Positions 10,142-23,275 of a DNA stretch of 64,000 bases are shown here, piece by piece. The stretch comes from Tipula vernalis (taxonomy: Eukaryota; Arthropoda; Insecta; Diptera; Tipulidae): assembly GCA_958295665.1 (NCBI GenBank), contig OY282558.1, positions 458,133,995 to 458,197,994 of the forward strand, in the 5' to 3' direction. A model generated the notes under the pieces. That model did not search any database. It worked only from the letters and a program-made list of their open reading frames with translations, and was not told the origin of the DNA. The first letter of the stretch is position 1, and each line of letters begins with the position of its first letter. A program made the position numbers and the translations under genes.

Positions 10142-13100
10142 ATGTATGGAAATAATCAACCAATTTTAACGCGGTTTGGCATAACAATTACACGTCCCGA
10201 GACCTATCATTTGAGGTATCAAGAACCGCAATCGGAGCACAATTGCAGATTTCGGATTTTTACAGCTCTGAATCGGCTGAGCTATAGTAAGGTGATTTTC
10301 TTCGAATCGAACTTTCTTCGAAATGTATGGTATAGCAATTACAGGTCTCGTGACCTATCATTTAAGGTATCAAGAACCGCAATCGGAGCACAATTGCAGA
10401 TTTTGGAGTTTTACAGCTCTGAATCGGCTGAGCTATAGTAAGGTGATTTTCTTCGAATCGATTTTTCTGTGAAATGTATGGAAATAATCAACCAATTTTA
10501 ACGCGGTTTGGCATAACAATTACACGTCCCGAGACCTATCATTTGAGGTATCAAGAACCGCAATCGGAGCACAATTGCAGATTTCGGATTTTTACAGCTC
10601 TGAATCGGCTGAGCTATAGTAAGGTGATTTTCTTCTAATCGAACTTTCTTCGAAATGTATGGTATAGCAATTACAGGTCTCGTGACCTATCATTTAAGGT
10701 ATCAAGAACCGCAATCGGAGCACAATTGCAGATTTTGGAGTTTTACAGCTCTGAATCGGCTGAGCTATAGTAAGGTGATTTTCTTCGAATCGATTTTTCT
10801 GTGAAATGTATGGAAATAATCAACCAATTTTAACGCGGTTTGGCATAACAATTACACGTCCCGAGACCTATCATTTGAGGTATCAAGAACCGCAATCGGA
10901 GCACAATTGCAGATTTCGGATTTTTACAGCTCTGAATCGGCTGAGCTATAGTAAGGTGATTTTCTTCTAATCGAACTTTCTTCGAAATGTATGGTATAGC
11001 AATTACAGGTCTCGTGACCTATCATTTAAGGTATCAAGAACCGCAATCGGAGCACAATTGCAGATTTTGGAGTTTTACAGCTCTGAATCGGCTGAGCTAT
11101 AGTAAGGTGATTTTCTTCGAATCGATTTTTCTGTGAAATGTATGGAAATAATCAACCAATTTTAACGCGGTTTGGCATAATAATTACACGTCCCGAGACC
11201 TATCATTTGAGGTATCAAGAACCGCAATCGGAGCACAATTGCAGATTTCGGATTTTTACAGCTCTGAATCGGCTGAGCTATAGTAAGGTGATTTTCTTCT
11301 AATCGAACTTTCTTCGAAATGTATGGTATAGCAATTACAGGTCTCGTGACCTATCATTTAAGGTATCAAGAACCGCAATCGGAGCACAATTGCAGATTTT
11401 GGAGTTTTACAGCTCTGAATCGGCTGAGCTATAGTAAGGTGATTTTCTTCGAATCGATTTTTCTGTGAAATGTATGGAAATAATCAACCAATTTTAACGC
11501 GGTTTGGCATAACAATTACACGTCCCGAGACCTATCATTTGAGGTATCAAGAACCGCAATCGGAGCACAATTGCAGATTTCGGATTTTTACAGCTCTGAA
11601 TCGGCTGAGCTATAGTAAGGTGATTTTCTTCTAATCGAACTTTCTTCGAAATGTATGGTATAGCAATTACAGGTCTCGTGACCTATCATTTAAGGTATCA
11701 AGAACCGCAATCGGAGCACAATTGCAGATTTTGGAGTTTTACAGCTCTGAATCGGCTGAGCTATAGTAAGGTGATTTTCTTCGAATCGATTTTTCTGTGA
11801 AATGTATGGAAATAATCAACCAATTTTAACGCGGTTTGGCATAACAATTACACGTCCAGAGACCTATCATTTGAGGTATCAAGAACCGCAATCGGAGCAC
11901 AATTGCAGATTTCGGATTTTTACAGCTCTGAATCGGCTGAGCTATAGTAAGGTGATTTTCTTCTAATCGAACTTTCTTCGAAATGTATGGTATAGCAATT
12001 ACAGGTCTCGTGACCTATCATTTAAGGTATCAAGAACCGCAATCGGAGCACAATTGCAGATTTTGGAGTTTTACAGCTCTGAATCGGCTGAGCTATAGTA
12101 AGGTGATTTTCTTCGAATCGATTTTTCTGTGAAATGTATGGAAATAATCAACCAATTTTAACGCGGTTTGGCATAACAATTACACGTCCCGAGACCTATC
12201 ATTTGAGGTATCAAGAACCGCAATCGGAGCACAATTGCAGATTTCGGATTTTTACAGCTCTGGATCGGCTGAGCTATAGTAAGGTGATTTTCTTCTAATC
12301 GAACTTTCTTCGAAATGTATGGTATAGCAATTACAGGTCTCGTGACCTATCATTTAAGGTATCAAGAACCGCAATCGGAGCACAATTGCAGATTTCGGAT
12401 TTTTACAGCTCTGAATCGGCTGAGCTATAGTAAGGTGATTTTCTTCGAATCGATTTTTCTGTGAAATGTATGGAAATAATCAACCAATTTTAACGCGGTT
12501 TGGCATAACAATTACACGTCCCGAGACCTATCATTTGAGGTATCAAGAACCGCAATCGGAGCACAATTGCAGATTTCGGATTTTTACAGCTCTGAATCGG
12601 CTGAGCTATAGTAAGGTGATTTTCTTCTAATCGAACTTTCTTCGAAATGTATGGTATAGCAATTACAGGTCTCGTGACCTATCATTTAAGGTATCAAGAA
12701 CCGCAATCGGAGCACAATTGCAGATTTTGGAGTTTTACAGCTCTGAATCGGCTGAGCTATAGTAAGGTGATTTTCTTCGAATCGATTTTTCTGTGAAATG
12801 TATGGAAATAATCAACCAATTTTAACGCGGTTTGGCATAACAATTACACGTCCCGAGACCTATCATTTGAGGTATCAAGAACCGCAATCGGAGCACAATT
12901 GCAGATTTCGGATTTTTACAGCTCTGAATCGGCTGAGCTATAGTAAGGTGATTTTCTTCGAATCGAACTTTCTTCGAAATGTATGGTATAGCAATTACAG
13001 GTCTCGTGACCTATCATTTAAGGTATCAAGAACCGCAATCGGAGCACAATTGCAGATTTTGGAGTTTTACAGCTCTGAATCGGCTGAGCTATAGTAAGGT

Positions 13101-14457
13101 GATTTTCTTCGAATCGATTTTTCTGTGAAATGTATGGAAATAATCAACCAATTTTAACACGGTTTGGCATAACAATTACACGTCCCGAGACCTATCATTT
13201 GAGGTATCAAGAACCGCAATCGGAGCCCAATTGCAGATTTCGGATTTTTACAGCTCTGAATCGGCTGAGCTATAGTAAGGTGATTTTCTTCTAATCGAAC
13301 TTTCTTCGAAATGTATGGTATAGCAATTACAGGTCTCGTGACCTATCATTTAAGGTATCAAGAACCGCAATCGGAGCACAATTGCAGATTTTGGAGTTTT
13401 ACAGCTCTGAATCGGCTGAGCTATAGTAAGGTGATTTTCTTCGAATCGATTTTTCTGTGAAATGTATGGAAATAATCAACCAATTTTAACACGGTTTGGC
13501 ATAACAATTACACGTCCCGAGACCTATCATTTGAGGTATCAAGAACCGCAATCGGAGCACAATTGCAGATTTCGGATTTTTACAGCTCTGAATCGGCTGA
13601 GCTATAGTAAGGTGATTTTCTTCGAATCGAACTTTCTTCGAAATGTATGGTATAGCAATTACAGGTCTCGTGACCTATCATTTAAGGTATCAAGAACCGC
13701 AATCGGAGCACAATTGCAGATTTTGGAGTTTTACAGCTCTGAATCGGCTGAGCTATAGTAAGGTGATTTTCTTCGAATCGATTTTTCTGTGAAATGTATG
13801 GAAATAATCAACCAATTTTAACACGGTTTGGCATAACAATTACACGTCCCGAGACCTATCATTTGAGGTATCAAGAACCGCAATCGGAGCACAATTGCAG
13901 ATTTCGGATTTTTACAGCTCTGAATCGGCTGAGCTATAGTAAGGTGATTTTCTTCTAATCGAACTTTCTTCGAAATGTATGGTATAGCAATTACAGGTCT
14001 CGTGACCTATCATTTAAGGTATCAAGAACCGCAATCGGAGCACAATTGCAGATTTTGGAGTTTTACAGCTCTGGATCGGCTGAGCTATAGTAAGGTGATT
14101 TTCTTCGAATCGATTTTTCTGTGAAATGTATGGAAATAATCAACCAATTTTAACGCGGTTTGGCATAACAATTACACGTCCCGAGACCTATCATTTGAGG
14201 TATCAAGAACCGCAATCGGAGCACAATTGCAGATTTCGGATTTTTACAGCTCTGAATCGGCTGAGCTATAGTAAGGTGATTTTCTTCTAATCGAACTTTC
14301 TTCGAAATGTATGGTATAGCAATTACAGGTCTCGTGACCTATCATTTAAGGTATCAAGAACCGCAATCGGAGCACAATTGCAGATTTTGGAGTTTTACAG
14401 CTCTGAATCGGCTGAGCTATAGTAAGGTGATTTTCTTCGAATCGATTTTTCTGTGAA
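10142..14457 (+). repeat. Region 2a: 13 dimers, mostly T163 class
   Basis: Dimers are in register from 10142. Open class occurs at 10142, 12798 and 13462; the rest carry T163. Private substitutions include CATAATAATT at 11138, GTCCAGAGACC at 11802, CTCTGGATCGG in the A half at 12134, and GGAGCCCAATT at 13130. The dimer at 12134 has a B half with the A-type middle (TTCGGAT) but a B-type 3' end, a short conversion tract. The B half of the dimer at 13794 has CTGGATCGG, which recurs 1962 bp downstream. Confidence 0.9.
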
Positions 14458-15091
14458 ATGTATGGAAATAATCAACCAATTTTAACACGGTTTGGCATAA
14501 CAATTACACGTCCCGAGACCTATCACTTGAGGTATCAAGAACCGCAATCGGAGCACAATTGCAGATTTCGGATTTTTACAGCTCTGAATCGGCTGAGCTA
14601 TAGTAAGGTGATTTTCTTCGAATCGAACTTTCTTCGAAATGTATGGTATAGCAATTACAGGTCTCGTGACCTATCATTTGAGGTATCAAGAACCGCAATC
14701 GGAGCACAATTGCAGATTTCGGATTTTTACAGCTCTGAATCGGCTGAGCTATAGTAAGGTGATTTTCTTCTAATCGAACTTTCTTCGAAATGTATGGTAT
14801 AGCAATTACAGGTCTCGTGACCTATCATTTAAGGTATCAAGAACCGCAATCGGAGCACAATTGCAGATTTCGGATTTTTACAGCTCTGAATCGGCTGAGC
14901 TATAGTAAGGTGATTTTCTTCTAATCGAACTTTCTTCGAAATGTATGGTATAGCAATTACAGGTCTCGTGACCTATCATTTAAGGTATCAAGAACCGCAA
15001 TCGGAGCACAATTGCAGATTTTGGAGTTTTACAGCTCTGAATCGGCTGAGCTATAGTAAGGTGATTTTCTTCGAATCGATTTTTCTGTGAA
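14458..15091 (+). repeat. A-B'-B'-B tetramer (634 bp), copy 1
   Basis: Units are A 14458-14638, B' 14639-14789, B' 14790-14940 and B 14941-15091. Both B' units start like B (GGTATAGC, no 30-bp block) but carry the A-type middle and A-type 3' end (CTTTCTTCGAA). B' is the reciprocal of H in an A by B crossover. The next dimer (15092) has the rare GGAATAAC variant in A. Confidence 0.92.
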
Positions 15092-16419
15092 ATGTATGGA
15101 AATAATCAACCAATTTTAACGCGGTTTGGAATAACAATTACACGTCCCGAGACCTATCATTTGAGGTATCAAGAACCGCAATCGGAGCACAATTGCAGAT
15201 TTCGGATTTTTACAGCTCTGAATCGGCTGAGCTATAGTAAGGTGATTTTCTTCGAATCGAACTTTCTTCGAAATGTATGGTATAGCAATTACAGGTCTCG
15301 TGACCTATCATTTAAGGTATCAAGAACCGCAATCGGAGCACAATTGCAGATTTTGGAGTTTTACAGCTCTGAATCGGCTGAGCTATAGTAAGGTGATTTT
15401 CTTCGAATCGATTTTTCTGTGAAATGTATGGAAATAATCAACCAATTTTAACACGGTTTGGCATAACAATTACACGTCCCGAGACCTATCATTTGAGGTA
15501 TCAAGAACCGCAATCGGAGCACAATTGCAGATTTCGGATTTTTACAGCTCTGAATCGGCTGAGCTATAGTAAGGTGATTTTCTTCTAATCGAACTTTCTT
15601 CGAAATGTATGGTATAGCAATTACAGGTCTCGTGACCTATCATTTAAGGTATCAAGAACCGCAATCGGAGCACAATTGCAGATTTTGGAGTTTTACAGCT
15701 CTGAATCGGCTGAGCTATAGTAAGGTGATTTTCTTCGAATCGATTTTTCTGTGAAATGTATGGAAATAATCAACCAATTTTAACGCGGTTTGGCATAACA
15801 ATTACACGTCCCGAGACCTATCATTTGAGGTATCAAGAACCGCAATCGGAGCACAATTGCAGATTTCGGATTTTTACAGCTCTGAATCGGCTGAGCTATA
15901 GTAAGGTGATTTTCTTCTAATCGAACTTTCTTCGAAATGTATGGTATAGCAATTACAGGTCTCGTGACCTATCATTTAAGGTATCAAGAACCGCAATCGG
16001 AGCACAATTGCAGATTTTGGAGTTTTACAGCTCTGGATCGGCTGAGCTATAGTAAGGTGATTTTCTTCGAATCGATTTTTCTGTGAAATGTATGGAAATA
16101 ATCAACCAATTTTAACGCGGTTTGGCATAACAATTACACGTCCCGAGACCTATCATTTGAGGTATCAAGAACCGCAATCGGAGCACAATTGCAGATTTCG
16201 GATTTTTACAGCTCTGAATCGGCTGAGCTATAGTAAGGTGATTTTCTTCTAATCGAACTTTCTTCGAAATGTATGGTATAGCAATTACAGGTCTCGTGAC
16301 CTATCATTTAAGGTATCAAGAACCGCAATCGGAGCACAATTGCAGATTTTGGAGTTTTACAGCTCTGAATCGGCTGAGCTATAGTAAGGTGATTTTCTTC
16401 GAATCGATTTTTCTGTGAA

Positions 16420-17053
16420 ATGTATGGAAATAATCAACCAATTTTAACACGGTTTGGCATAACAATTACACGTCCCGAGACCTATCATTTGAGGTATCAA
16501 GAACCGCAATCGGAGCACAATTGCAGATTTCGGATTTTTACAGCTCTGAATCGGCTGAGCTATAGTAAGGTGATTTTCTTCGAATCGAACTTTCTTCGAA
16601 ATGTATGGTATAGCAATTACAGGTCTCGTGACCTATCATTTGAGGTATCAAGAACCGCAATCGGAGCACAATTGCAGATTTCGGATTTTTACAGCTCTGA
16701 ATCGGCTGAGCTATAGTAAGGTGATTTTCTTCTAATCGAACTTTCTTCGAAATGTATGGTATAGCAATTACAGGTCTCGTGACCTATCATTTAAGGTATC
16801 AAGAACCGCAATCGGAGCACAATTGCAGATTTCGGATTTTTACAGCTCTGAATCGGCTGAGCTATAGTAAGGTGATTTTCTTCTAATCGAACTTTCTTCG
16901 AAATGTATGGTATAGCAATTACAGGTCTCGTGACCTATCATTTAAGGTATCAAGAACCGCAATCGGAGCACAATTGCAGATTTTGGAGTTTTACAGCTCT
17001 GAATCGGCTGAGCTATAGTAAGGTGATTTTCTTCGAATCGATTTTTCTGTGAA
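16420..17053 (+). repeat. A-B'-B'-B tetramer (634 bp), copy 2
   Basis: Units are A 16420-16600, B' 16601-16751, B' 16752-16902 and B 16903-17053, in the same order and with the same variants as 14458-15091. The following dimer at 17054 repeats the rare GGAATAAC variant. The two tetramers are 1962 bp apart and so are copies of one event. The first copy has a private C in TATCACTTGAGG. Confidence 0.92.
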
Positions 17054-18713
17054 ATGTATGGAAATAATCAACCAATTTTAACGCGGTTTGGAATAACAAT
17101 TACACGTCCCGAGACCTATCATTTGAGGTATCAAGAACCGCAATCGGAGCACAATTGCAGATTTCGGATTTTTACAGCTCTGAATCGGCTGAGCTATAGT
17201 AAGGTGATTTTCTTCTAATCGAACTTTCTTCGAAATGTATGGTATAGCAATTACAGGTCTCGTGACCTATCATTTAAGGTATCAAGAACCGCAATCGGAG
17301 CACAATTGCAGATTTTGGAGTTTTACAGCTCTGAATCGGCTGAGCTATAGTAAGGTGATTTTCTTCGAATCGATTTTTCTGTGAAATGTATGGAAATAAT
17401 CAACCAATTTTAACGCGGTTTGGCATAACAATTTCACGTCCCGAGACCTATCATTTGAGGTATCAAGAACCGCAATCGGAGCACAATTGCAGATTTCGGA
17501 TTTTTACAGCTCTGAATCGGCTGAGCTATAGTAAGGTGATTTTCTTCGAATCGAACTTTCTTCGAAATGTATGGTATAGCAATTACAGGTCTCGTGACCT
17601 ATCATTTAAGGTATCAAGAACCGCAATCGGAGCACAATTGCAGATTTTGGAGTTTTACAGCTCTGAATCGGCTGAGCTATAGTAAGGTGATTTTCTTCGA
17701 ATCGATTTTTCTGTGAAATGTATGGAAATAATCAACCAATTTTAACGCGGTTTGGCATAACAATTACACGTCCCGAGACCTATCATTTGAGGTATCAAGA
17801 ATCGCAATCGGAGCACAATTGCAGATTTCGGATTTTTACAGCTCTGAATCGGCTGAGCTATAGTAAGGTGATTTTCTTCTAATCGAACTTTCTTCGAAAT
17901 GTATGGTATAGCAATTACAGGTCTCGTGACCTATCATTTAAGGTATCAAGAACCGCAATCGGAGCACAATTGCAGATTTTGGAGTTTTACAGCTCTGAAT
18001 CGGCTGAGCTATAGTAAGGTGATTTTCTTCGAATCGATTTTTCTGTGAAATGTATGGAAATAATCAACCAATTTTAACGCGGTTTGGCATAACAATTACA
18101 CGTCCCGAGACCTATCATTTGAGGTATCAAGAACCGCAATCGGAGCACAATTGCAGATTTCGGATTTTTACAGCTCTGAATCGGCTGAGCTATAGTAAGG
18201 TGATTTTCTTCTAATCGAACTTTCTTCGAAATGTATGGTATAGCAATTACAGGTCTCGTGACCTATCATTTAAGGTATCAAGAACCGCAATCGGAGCACA
18301 ATTGCAGATTTTGGAGTTTTACAGCTCTGAATCGGCTGAGCTATAGTAAGGTGATTTTCTTCGAATCGATTTTTCTGTGAAATGTATGGAAATAATCAAC
18401 CAATTTTAACACGGTTTGGCATAACAATTACACGTCCCGAGACCTATCATTTGAGGTATCAAGAACCGCAATCGGAGCACAATTGCAGATTTCGGATTTT
18501 TACAGCTCTGAATCGGCTGAGCTATAGTAAGGTGATTTTCTTCTAATCGAACTTTCTTCGAAATGTATGGTAAAGCAATTACAGGTCTCGTGACCTATCA
18601 TTTAAGGTATCAAGAACCGCAATCGGAGCACAATTGCAGATTTTGGAGTTTTACAGCTCTGAATCGGCTGAGCTATAGTAAGGTGATTTTCTTCGAATCG
18701 ATTTTTCTGTGAA
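17054..18713 (+). repeat. Region 2b: five standard dimers
   Basis: Dimers start at 17054, 17386, 17718, 18050 and 18382. The one at 17386 is open class with a private ATTTCACGTC. The one at 17718 has AAGAATCGC in A. The one at 18382 has GGTAAAGC in B, a variant seen otherwise only in the dimer at 9629. Confidence 0.9.
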
Positions 18714-19035
18714 ATGTATGGAAATAATCAACCAATTTTAACGCGGTTTGGCATAACAATTACACGTCCCGAGACCTATCATTTGAGGTATCAAGAACCG
18801 CAATCGGAGCACAATTGCAGATTTCGGATTTTTACAGCTCTGAATCGGCTAAGGTGATTTTCTTCTAATCGAACTTTCTTCGAAATGTATGGTATAGCAA
18901 TTACAGGTCTCGTGACCTATCATTTAAGGTATCAAGAACCGCAATCGGAGCACAATTGCAGATTTTGGAGTTTTACAGCTCTGAATCGGCTGAGCTATAG
19001 TAAGGTGATTTTCTTCGAATCGATTTTTCTGTGAA
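18714..19035 (+). repeat. 322-bp dimer with a 10-bp deletion in A
   Basis: In the A half, GAATCGGCT at about 18842-18850 is joined directly to AAGGTGATTTTC, which removes GAGCTATAGT. The deletion takes out the right arm of the AGCTC/GAGCT dyad. It is unique in the window, so it is a recent private event or a sequencing or assembly error. Confidence 0.9.
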
Positions 19036-21359
19036 ATGTATGGAAATAATCAACCAATTTTAACGCGGTTTGGCATAACAATTACACGTCCCGAGACCTA
19101 TCATTTGAGGTATCAAGAACCGCAATCGGAGCACAATTGCAGATTTCGGATTTTTACAGCTCTGAATCGGCTGAGCTATAGTAAGGTGATTTTCTTCGAA
19201 TCGAACTTTCTTCGAAATGTATGGTATAGCAATTACAGGTCTCGTGACCTATCATTTAAGGTATCAAGAACCGCAATCGGAGCACAATTGCAGATTTTGG
19301 AGTTTTACAGCTCTGAATCGGCTGAGCTATAGTAAGGTGATTTTCTTCGAATCGATTTTTCTATGAAATGTATGGAAATAATCAACCAATTTTAACACGG
19401 TTTGGCATAACAATTACACGTCCCGAGACCTATCATTTGAGGTATCAAGAACCGCAATCGGAGCACAATTGCAGATTTCGGATTTTTACAGCTCTGAATC
19501 GGCTGAGCTATAGTAAGGTGATTTTCTTCTAATCGAACTTTCTTCGAAATGTATGGTATAGCAATTACAGGTCTCGTGACCTATCATTTAAGGTATCAAG
19601 AACCGCAATCGGAGCACAATTGCAGATTTTGGAGTTTTACAGCTCTGAATCGGCTGAGCTATAGTAAGGTGATTTTCTTCGAATCGATTTTTCTGTGAAA
19701 TGTATGGAAATAATCAACCAATTTTAACGCGGTTTGGCATAACAATTACACGTCCCGAGACCTATCATTTGAGGTATCAAGAACCGCAATCGGAGCACAA
19801 TTGCAGATTTCGGATTTTTACAGCTCTGAATCGGCTGAGCTATAGTAAGGTGATTTTCTTCTAATCGAACTTTCTTCGAAATGTATGGTATAGCAATTAC
19901 AGGTCTCGTGACCTATCATTTAAGGTATCAAGAACCGCAATCGGAGCACAATTGCAGATTTTGGAGTTTTACAGCTCTGAATCGGCTGAGCTATAGTAAG
20001 GTGATTTTCTTCGAATCGATTTTTCTGTGAAATGTATGGAAATAATCAACCAATTTTAACGCGGTTTGGCATAACAATTACACGTCCCGAGACCTATCAT
20101 TTGAGGTATCAAGAACCGCAATCGGAGCACAATTGCAGATTTCGGATTTTTACAGCTCTGAATCGGCTGAGCTATAGTAAGGTGATTTTCTTCGAATCGA
20201 ACTTTCTTCGAAATGTATGGTATAGCAATTACAGGTCTCGTGACCTATCATTTAAGGTATCAAGAACCGCAATCGGAGCACAATTGCAGATTTTGGAGTT
20301 TTACAGCTCTGAATCGGCTGAGCTATAGTAAGGTGATTTTCTTCGAATCGATTTTTCTGTGAAATGTATGGAAATAATCAACCAATTTTAACGCGGTTTG
20401 GCATAACAATTACACGTCCCGAGACCTATCATTTGAGGTATCAAGAACCGCAATCGGAGCACAATTGCAGATTTCGGATTTTTACAGCTCTGAATCGGCT
20501 GAGCTATAGTAAGGTGATTTTCTTCGAATCGAACTTTCTTCGAAATGTATGGTATAGCAATTACAGGTCTCGTGACCTATCATTTAAGGTATCAAGAACC
20601 GCAATCGGAGCACAATTGCAGATTTTGGAGTTTTACAGCTCTGAATCGGCTGAGCTATAGTAAGGTGATTTTCTTCGAATCGATTTTTCTGTGAAATGTA
20701 TGGAAATAATCAACCAATTTTAACGCGGTTTGGCATAACAATTACACGTCCCGAGACCTATCATTTGAGGTATCAAGAACCGCAATCGGAGCACAATTGC
20801 AGATTTCGGATTTTTACAGCTCTGAATCGGCTGAGCTATAGTAAGGTGATTTTCTTCTAATCGAACTTTCTTCGAAATGTATGGTATAGCAATTACAGGT
20901 CTCGTGACCTATCATTTAAGGTATCAAGAACCGCAATCGGAGCACAATTGCAGATTTTGGAGTTTTACAGCTCTGAATCGGCTGAGCTATAGTAAGGTGA
21001 TTTTCTTCGAATCGATTTTTCTGTGAAATGTATGGAAATAATCAACCAATTTTAACGCGGTTTGGCATAACAATTACACGTCCCGAGACCTATCATTTGA
21101 GGTATCAAGAACCGCAATCGGAGCACAATTGCAGATTTCGAATTTTTACAGCTCTGAATCGGCTGAGCTATAGTAAGGTGATTTTCTTCTAATCTAACTT
21201 TCTTCGAAATGTATGGTATAGCAATTACAGGTCTCGTGATTTATCATTTAAGGTATCAAGAACCGCAATCGGAGCACAATTGCAGATTTTGGAGTTTTAC
21301 AGCTCTGAATCGGCTGAGCTATAGTAAGGTGATTTTCTTCGAATCGATTTTTCTGTGAA
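19036..21359 (+). repeat. Region 2c: seven standard dimers
   Basis: Dimers start at 19036, 19368, 19700, 20032, 20364, 20696 and 21028. Open class occurs at 19036, 20032 and 20364. The B half ending at 19367 ends CTATGAAATG rather than CTGTGAAATG. The dimer at 21028 carries TTCGAATTTTTAC, the first TAATCTAAC (T168) variant in the window, and a B half with CGTGATTTATC. Confidence 0.9.
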
Positions 21360-21842
21360 ATGTATGGAAATAATCAACCAATTTTAACACGGTTTGGCAT
21401 AACAATTACACGTCCCGAGACCTATCATTTGAGGTATCAAGAACCGCAATCGGAGCACAATTGCAGATTTCGGATTTTTACAGCTCTGAATCGGCTGAGC
21501 TATAGTAAGGTGATTTTCTTCGAATCGAACTTTCTTCGAAATGTATGGTATAGCAATTACAGGTCTCGTGACCTATCATTTAAGGTATCAAGAACGGCAA
21601 TCGTAGCACAATTGCAGATTTCGGATTTTTACAGCTCTGAATCGGCTGAGCTATAGTAAGGTGATTTTTTTCGAATCGAACTTTCTTCGAAATGTATGGT
21701 ATAGCAATTACAGGTCTCGTGACCTATCATTTAAGGTATCAAGAACCGCAATCGGAGCACAATTGCAGATTTTGGAGTTTTACAGCTCTGAATCGGCTGA
21801 GCTATAGTAAGGTGATTTTCTTCGAATCGATTTTTCTGTGAA
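21360..21842 (+). repeat. A-B'-B trimer (483 bp)
   Basis: Units are A 21360-21540, B' 21541-21691 and B 21692-21842. The B' unit has private changes (GAACGGCAATCGTAGC) and GATTTTTTTCGAATCG in place of GATTTTCTTCGAATCG. The latter recurs 1332 bp downstream in the A half of the dimer at 22843. Confidence 0.9.
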
Positions 21843-23275
21843 ATGTATGGAAATAATCAACCAATTTTAACGCGGTTTGGCATAACAATTACACGTCCCG
21901 AGACCTATCATTTGAGGTATCAAGAACCGCAATGGGAGCACAATTGCAGATTTCGGATTTTTACAGCTCTGAATCGGCTGAGCTATAGTAAGGTGATTTT
22001 CTTCGAATCGAACTTTCTTCGAAATGTATGGTATAGCAATTACAGGTCTCGTGACCTATCATTTAAGGTATCAAGAACCGCAATCGGAGCACAATTGCAG
22101 ATTTTGGAGTTTTACAGCTCTGAATCGGCTGAGCTATAGTAAGGTGATTTTCTTCGAATCGATTTTTCTGTGAAATGTATGGAAATAATCAACCAATTTT
22201 AACGCGGTTTGGCATAACAATTACACGTCCCGAGACCTATCATTTGAGGTATCAAGAACCGCAATCGGAGCACAATTGCAGATTTCGGATTTTTACAGCT
22301 CTGAATCGGCTGAGCTATAGTAAGGTGATTTTCTTCGAATCGAACTTTCTTCGAAATGTATGGTATAGCAATTACAGGTCTCGTGACCTATCATTTAAGG
22401 TATCAAGAACCGCAATCGGAGCACAATTGCAGTTTTTGGAGTTTTACAGCTCTGAATCGGCTGAGCTATAGTAAGGTGATTTTCTTCGAATCGATTTTTC
22501 TGTGAAATGTATGGAAATAATCAACCAATTTTAACGCGGTTTGGCATAACAATTACACGTCCCGAGACCTATCATTTGAGGTATCAAGAACCGCAATCGG
22601 AGCACAATTGCAGATTTCGGATTTTTACAGCTCTGAATCGGCTGAGCTATAAGTAAGGTGATTTTCTTCTAATCGAACTTTCTTCGAAATGTATGGTATA
22701 GCAATTACAGGTCTCGTGACCTATCATTTAAGGTATCAAGAACCGCAATCGGAGCACAATTGCAGATTTTGGAGTTTTACAGCTCTGAATCGGCTGAGCT
22801 ATTATAGTAAGGTGATTTTCTTCGAATCGATTTTTCTGTGAAATGTATGGAAATAATCAACCAATTTCAACGCGGTTTGGCATAACAATTACACGTCCCG
22901 AGACCTATCATTTGAGGTATCAAGAACCGCAATCGGAGCACAATTGCAGATTTCGGATTTTTACAGCTCTGAATCGGCTGAGCTATAGTAAGGTGATTTT
23001 TTTCGAATCGAACTTTCTTCGAAATGTATGGTATAGCAATTACAGGTCTCGTGACCTATCATTTAAGGTATCAAGAACCGCAATCGGAGCACAATTGCAG
23101 ATTTTGGAGTTTTACAGCTCTGAATCGGCTGAGCTATAGTAAGGTGATTTTCTTCGAATCGATTTTTCTGTGAAATGTATGGAAATAATCAACCAATTTT
23201 AACGCGGTTTGGCATAACAATTACACGTCCCGAGACCTATCATTTGAGGTATCAAGAACCGCAATGGGAGCACAA
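21669..23275 (+). repeat. Local duplication with 1332-bp step
   Basis: Two rare substitutions recur at 1332 bp: T at 21669 and 23001 (TTTTTTTCGAA), and CAATGGGAGC in the A halves of the dimers at 21843 and 23175. The step equals four dimers plus the 4 inserted bases of the dimer at 22507, so the insertion-bearing dimer lies between the two copies and the duplication included neither of its indels twice. Confidence 0.75.
22507..22842 (+). repeat. 336-bp dimer with two small insertions
   Basis: The A half has GAGCTATAAGTAAGG (1 extra A, near 22650). The B half has GAGCTATTATAGTAAGG (3 extra bases, near 22802). Both fall in the same CTATAG stretch beside the AGCTC/GAGCT dyad, once in each half of one dimer. 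The dimer is otherwise ordinary T163 class. Confidence 0.9.

Larger units (their letters stand above)
13794..17085 (+). repeat. Segmental duplication with 1962-bp step
   Basis: Three rare markers recur at exactly 1962 bp: CTGGATCGG in a B half (14071 and 16033), the 634-bp tetramer (14458 and 16420), and GGAATAAC (in dimers 15092 and 17054). The match stops upstream at offset 30 of the dimers at 13794 and 15756 (A versus G) and downstream at offset 163 of the dimers at 15092 and 17054 (G versus T). The duplicated tract is thus about 1.2-1.4 kb. Confidence 0.85.
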
